Shown one piece after another: positions 40,397-41,521 of a DNA stretch of 41,521 bases. How positions within the stretch are numbered: position 1 is the stretch's first letter; each line of letters begins with the position of its first letter. A model generated the notes under the pieces. It ran no database searches. It was not told where the DNA came from and was given only the letters and a program-made list of their open reading frames with translations. The stretch spans positions 1-41,521 of the forward strand of contig JAIELH010000016.1 of NCBI GenBank assembly GCA_019753125.1. The letters run 5' to 3'. The position numbers were made by a program, and so were the translations under genes. This stretch comes from Gallionellaceae bacterium (GTDB taxonomy: Bacteria; Pseudomonadota; Gammaproteobacteria; Burkholderiales; Gallionellaceae).

Positions 40397-41338
40397 TTAA
40401 GGGGCTGCCGAAACAGGCGCTAATTTAAAATTCAGCACGATCAGCATGACCAGCAACAGCATCGCCACCGCATTGTGCAAGACTGCGCCCAACAGCGGCA
40501 ATCCAAGCAGCACATTGGCAATGCCGAGCATGAACTGAAACACGATCAGGCACAGCATCGCCCTGCCAACCTTGCGCAGGCTGCTTATCGCGATGATTCT
40601 GAAGGACAGCCAACCCAGATAGAGAACGGTAAGCAGCGCGCCTGCACGGTGCATCCAGTGGATTGCCGTCAGCCTTTCGATCGAAAGCGGCAAGCCGGAG
40701 TTGTCCAGATGATATGAAAAATCCATCGGTGGCAGCAGGGCGCTTTGGCAAAGAGGGAAGCCGGTGCAGGCGAGTGCGGCAAAATTGGAGCTCACCCATC
40801 CGCCCAGCATGATTTGGGCCAGAGTCAGGATGAAACCCAGTCGTACATGGGGGCGCCAGCTCTGTGCATCGCCGGAATCGATGATGCCAGCCGATGGCAT
40901 CTGGCGCAATGCAATCCATATCAGCAGCGCTAGCATCGCAATCCCACCGGCGAGATGCACCAGAACAATGACCGGTCGCGGTAAATGGGAAAAGGCCCAG
41001 ATGCCGAATGCCGCGAGAAACACCATCAGCATCAACAACAACGTGGGCAGCAACGGAGACTGGCGCAATGCCTTGCGTTTTTGCCATGAAAATCCGCACA
41101 CTGCGATAGCCATGATACCCAATGCCATCACCACCTGGCTGTGCAGTTTCCACTGCCATGAAGTGTGTCCGCGCGCAGCGCCGGGCTGGGGTGGCTGCCT
41201 TTCCTTCAAGGCATTTTTTTGATAGCAGGCAGGCCAGTCGGCGCAGCCAAGGCCGGCATCCGCAAGACGGGCATAGCTGCTCAGCACCACAGCGCAAAAA
41301 GCGAGTATACAGGTGGATAAAACAAGTTTCAGATACAT
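40397..41338 (-). CDS. Heme A synthase family protein (COX15/CtaA)
   Basis: This protein has eight predicted membrane helices and 313 residues from the ATG at 41338 (MYLKLVLSTC). The frame is open a further 26 polar codons to 41416. It has ARLADAGLGCADWPACYQ after the first helix, and single His residues where the heme ligands of CtaA lie: LHSQVVMALG, VLVHLAGG, IHWMHRAGALL and LHNAVAML. In the usual E-x-x-H-R motif of the first half, the Glu and Arg are replaced (WKLHSQ). CtaA oxidises heme O to heme A for cytochrome c oxidase. The altered motif leaves activity uncertain. It is convergent with the coiled-coil gene (29-base gap). Confidence 0.88.
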   Translation of the reverse strand: MYLKLVLSTCILAFCAVVLSSYARLADAGLGCADWPACYQKNALKERQPPQPGAARGHTSWQWKLHSQVVMALGIMAIAVCGFSWQKRKALRQSPLLPTLLLMLMVFLAAFGIWAFSHLPRPVIVLVHLAGGIAMLALLIWIALRQMPSAGIIDSGDAQSWRPHVRLGFILTLAQIMLGGWVSSNFAALACTGFPLCQSALLPPMDFSYHLDNSGLPLSIERLTAIHWMHRAGALLTVLYLGWLSFRIIAISSLRKVGRAMLCLIVFQFMLGIANVLLGLPLLGAVLHNAVAMLLLVMLIVLNFKLAPVSAAP

Positions 41339-41497
41339 GAGTCTGTACGGGAAATATTGACTGTGCGATTGTATGTCATCATCGCGCACAAGGCGATGCT
41401 TGTTGCGGGCCTCCATAACTGTTGTGCAGTATCTCGTCTGGCGTTAAAGTGCGGATGCGTGTCGCGGCAACAATAAAACAAAAGGGAGTATCAGGTC

Positions 41498-41521
41498 ATG
41501 GCATTAACCATTCTGGCGGTA
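41498..41521 (+). CDS. Start of an unidentified gene, cut by the window edge
   Basis: Only eight codons (MALTILAV) are inside the window. A GGGAG site lies about nine bases upstream of the ATG, in the 159-base space that diverges from the CtaA-like gene. The product cannot be told; the hydrophobic start may be a membrane segment. Confidence 0.45.

Noticed and set aside
1-41521. CRISPR arrays, tRNA or rRNA genes, phage or transposase genes
   Set aside because: I saw no regularly spaced direct repeats, no cloverleaf-like segments and no recombinase or transposase frames.

Overview
The window looks like chromosomal DNA of an autotrophy-related betaproteobacterium, probably near Gallionellaceae/Nitrosomonadales. 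That placement is inferred from the gene set and family features: a class I fumarase, a two-subunit pyruvate carboxylase, a phosphoribulokinase-family protein, heme A synthase, DsrE, SulP, RecQ and ZapE. No taxonomic search could be run. It holds 34 genes, two of them cut by the window edges. There are no rRNA or tRNA genes, no CRISPR array and no transposase. Most of it is ordinary GC-rich core genome. The stretch from about 19.5 to 23.7 kb is visibly more AT-rich, as surface-polysaccharide regions often are.

Layout. 1-5 kb: a SulP anion transporter (partial), an NTF2-like protein, a 453-base intergenic region with hairpins, an Aer-like aerotaxis system split over two overlapping genes (PAS protein, then a HAMP/MCP/CZB transducer), and a CitE-like lyase. 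5-9.4 kb: an operon with a short KdpD-like kinase, KdpE and the Kup potassium transporter. 9.4-12.7 kb (minus strand): pycA and pycB/oadA, an anaplerotic pyruvate carboxylase. 12.9-15.8 kb: a divergent phosphoribulokinase-like gene that lacks the catalytic Asp, and a recQ that carries an in-frame palindromic repeat.

15.9-23.6 kb: the most interesting block. A split transketolase overlaps a gene that fuses a sugar-nucleotide dehydratase/epimerase to a polyprenyl-phosphate-type glycosyltransferase. Two methyltransferases and a GtrA-type flippase follow, and a convergent multi-spanning GT-C-like membrane protein closes the block. Together these read as a Gtr-like cassette that makes an unusual, possibly transketolase-modified and methylated, lipid-linked sugar, flips it and transfers it on the outer face of the inner membrane. 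The parts are recognisable; the combination and the product are inferred.

23.8-31.1 kb: class I fumarase, ZapE, SerB, thiolase, an ATP-grasp-like orphan coupled to the thiolase, a small exported coiled-coil protein, and a CrcB/DUF190 fluoride-export pair. 31.2-36.3 kb: a large membrane-bound GGDEF-EAL protein, DsrE, a methyltransferase and a histone-deacetylase-family amidohydrolase. 36.3-36.7 kb: a 166-base imperfect inverted-repeat element. 36.7-40.4 kb: a 1235-residue coiled-coil protein with a C-terminal membrane anchor and a clear internal duplication. 40.4 kb to the end: a heme A synthase homologue with an altered motif, and the first eight codons of another gene.
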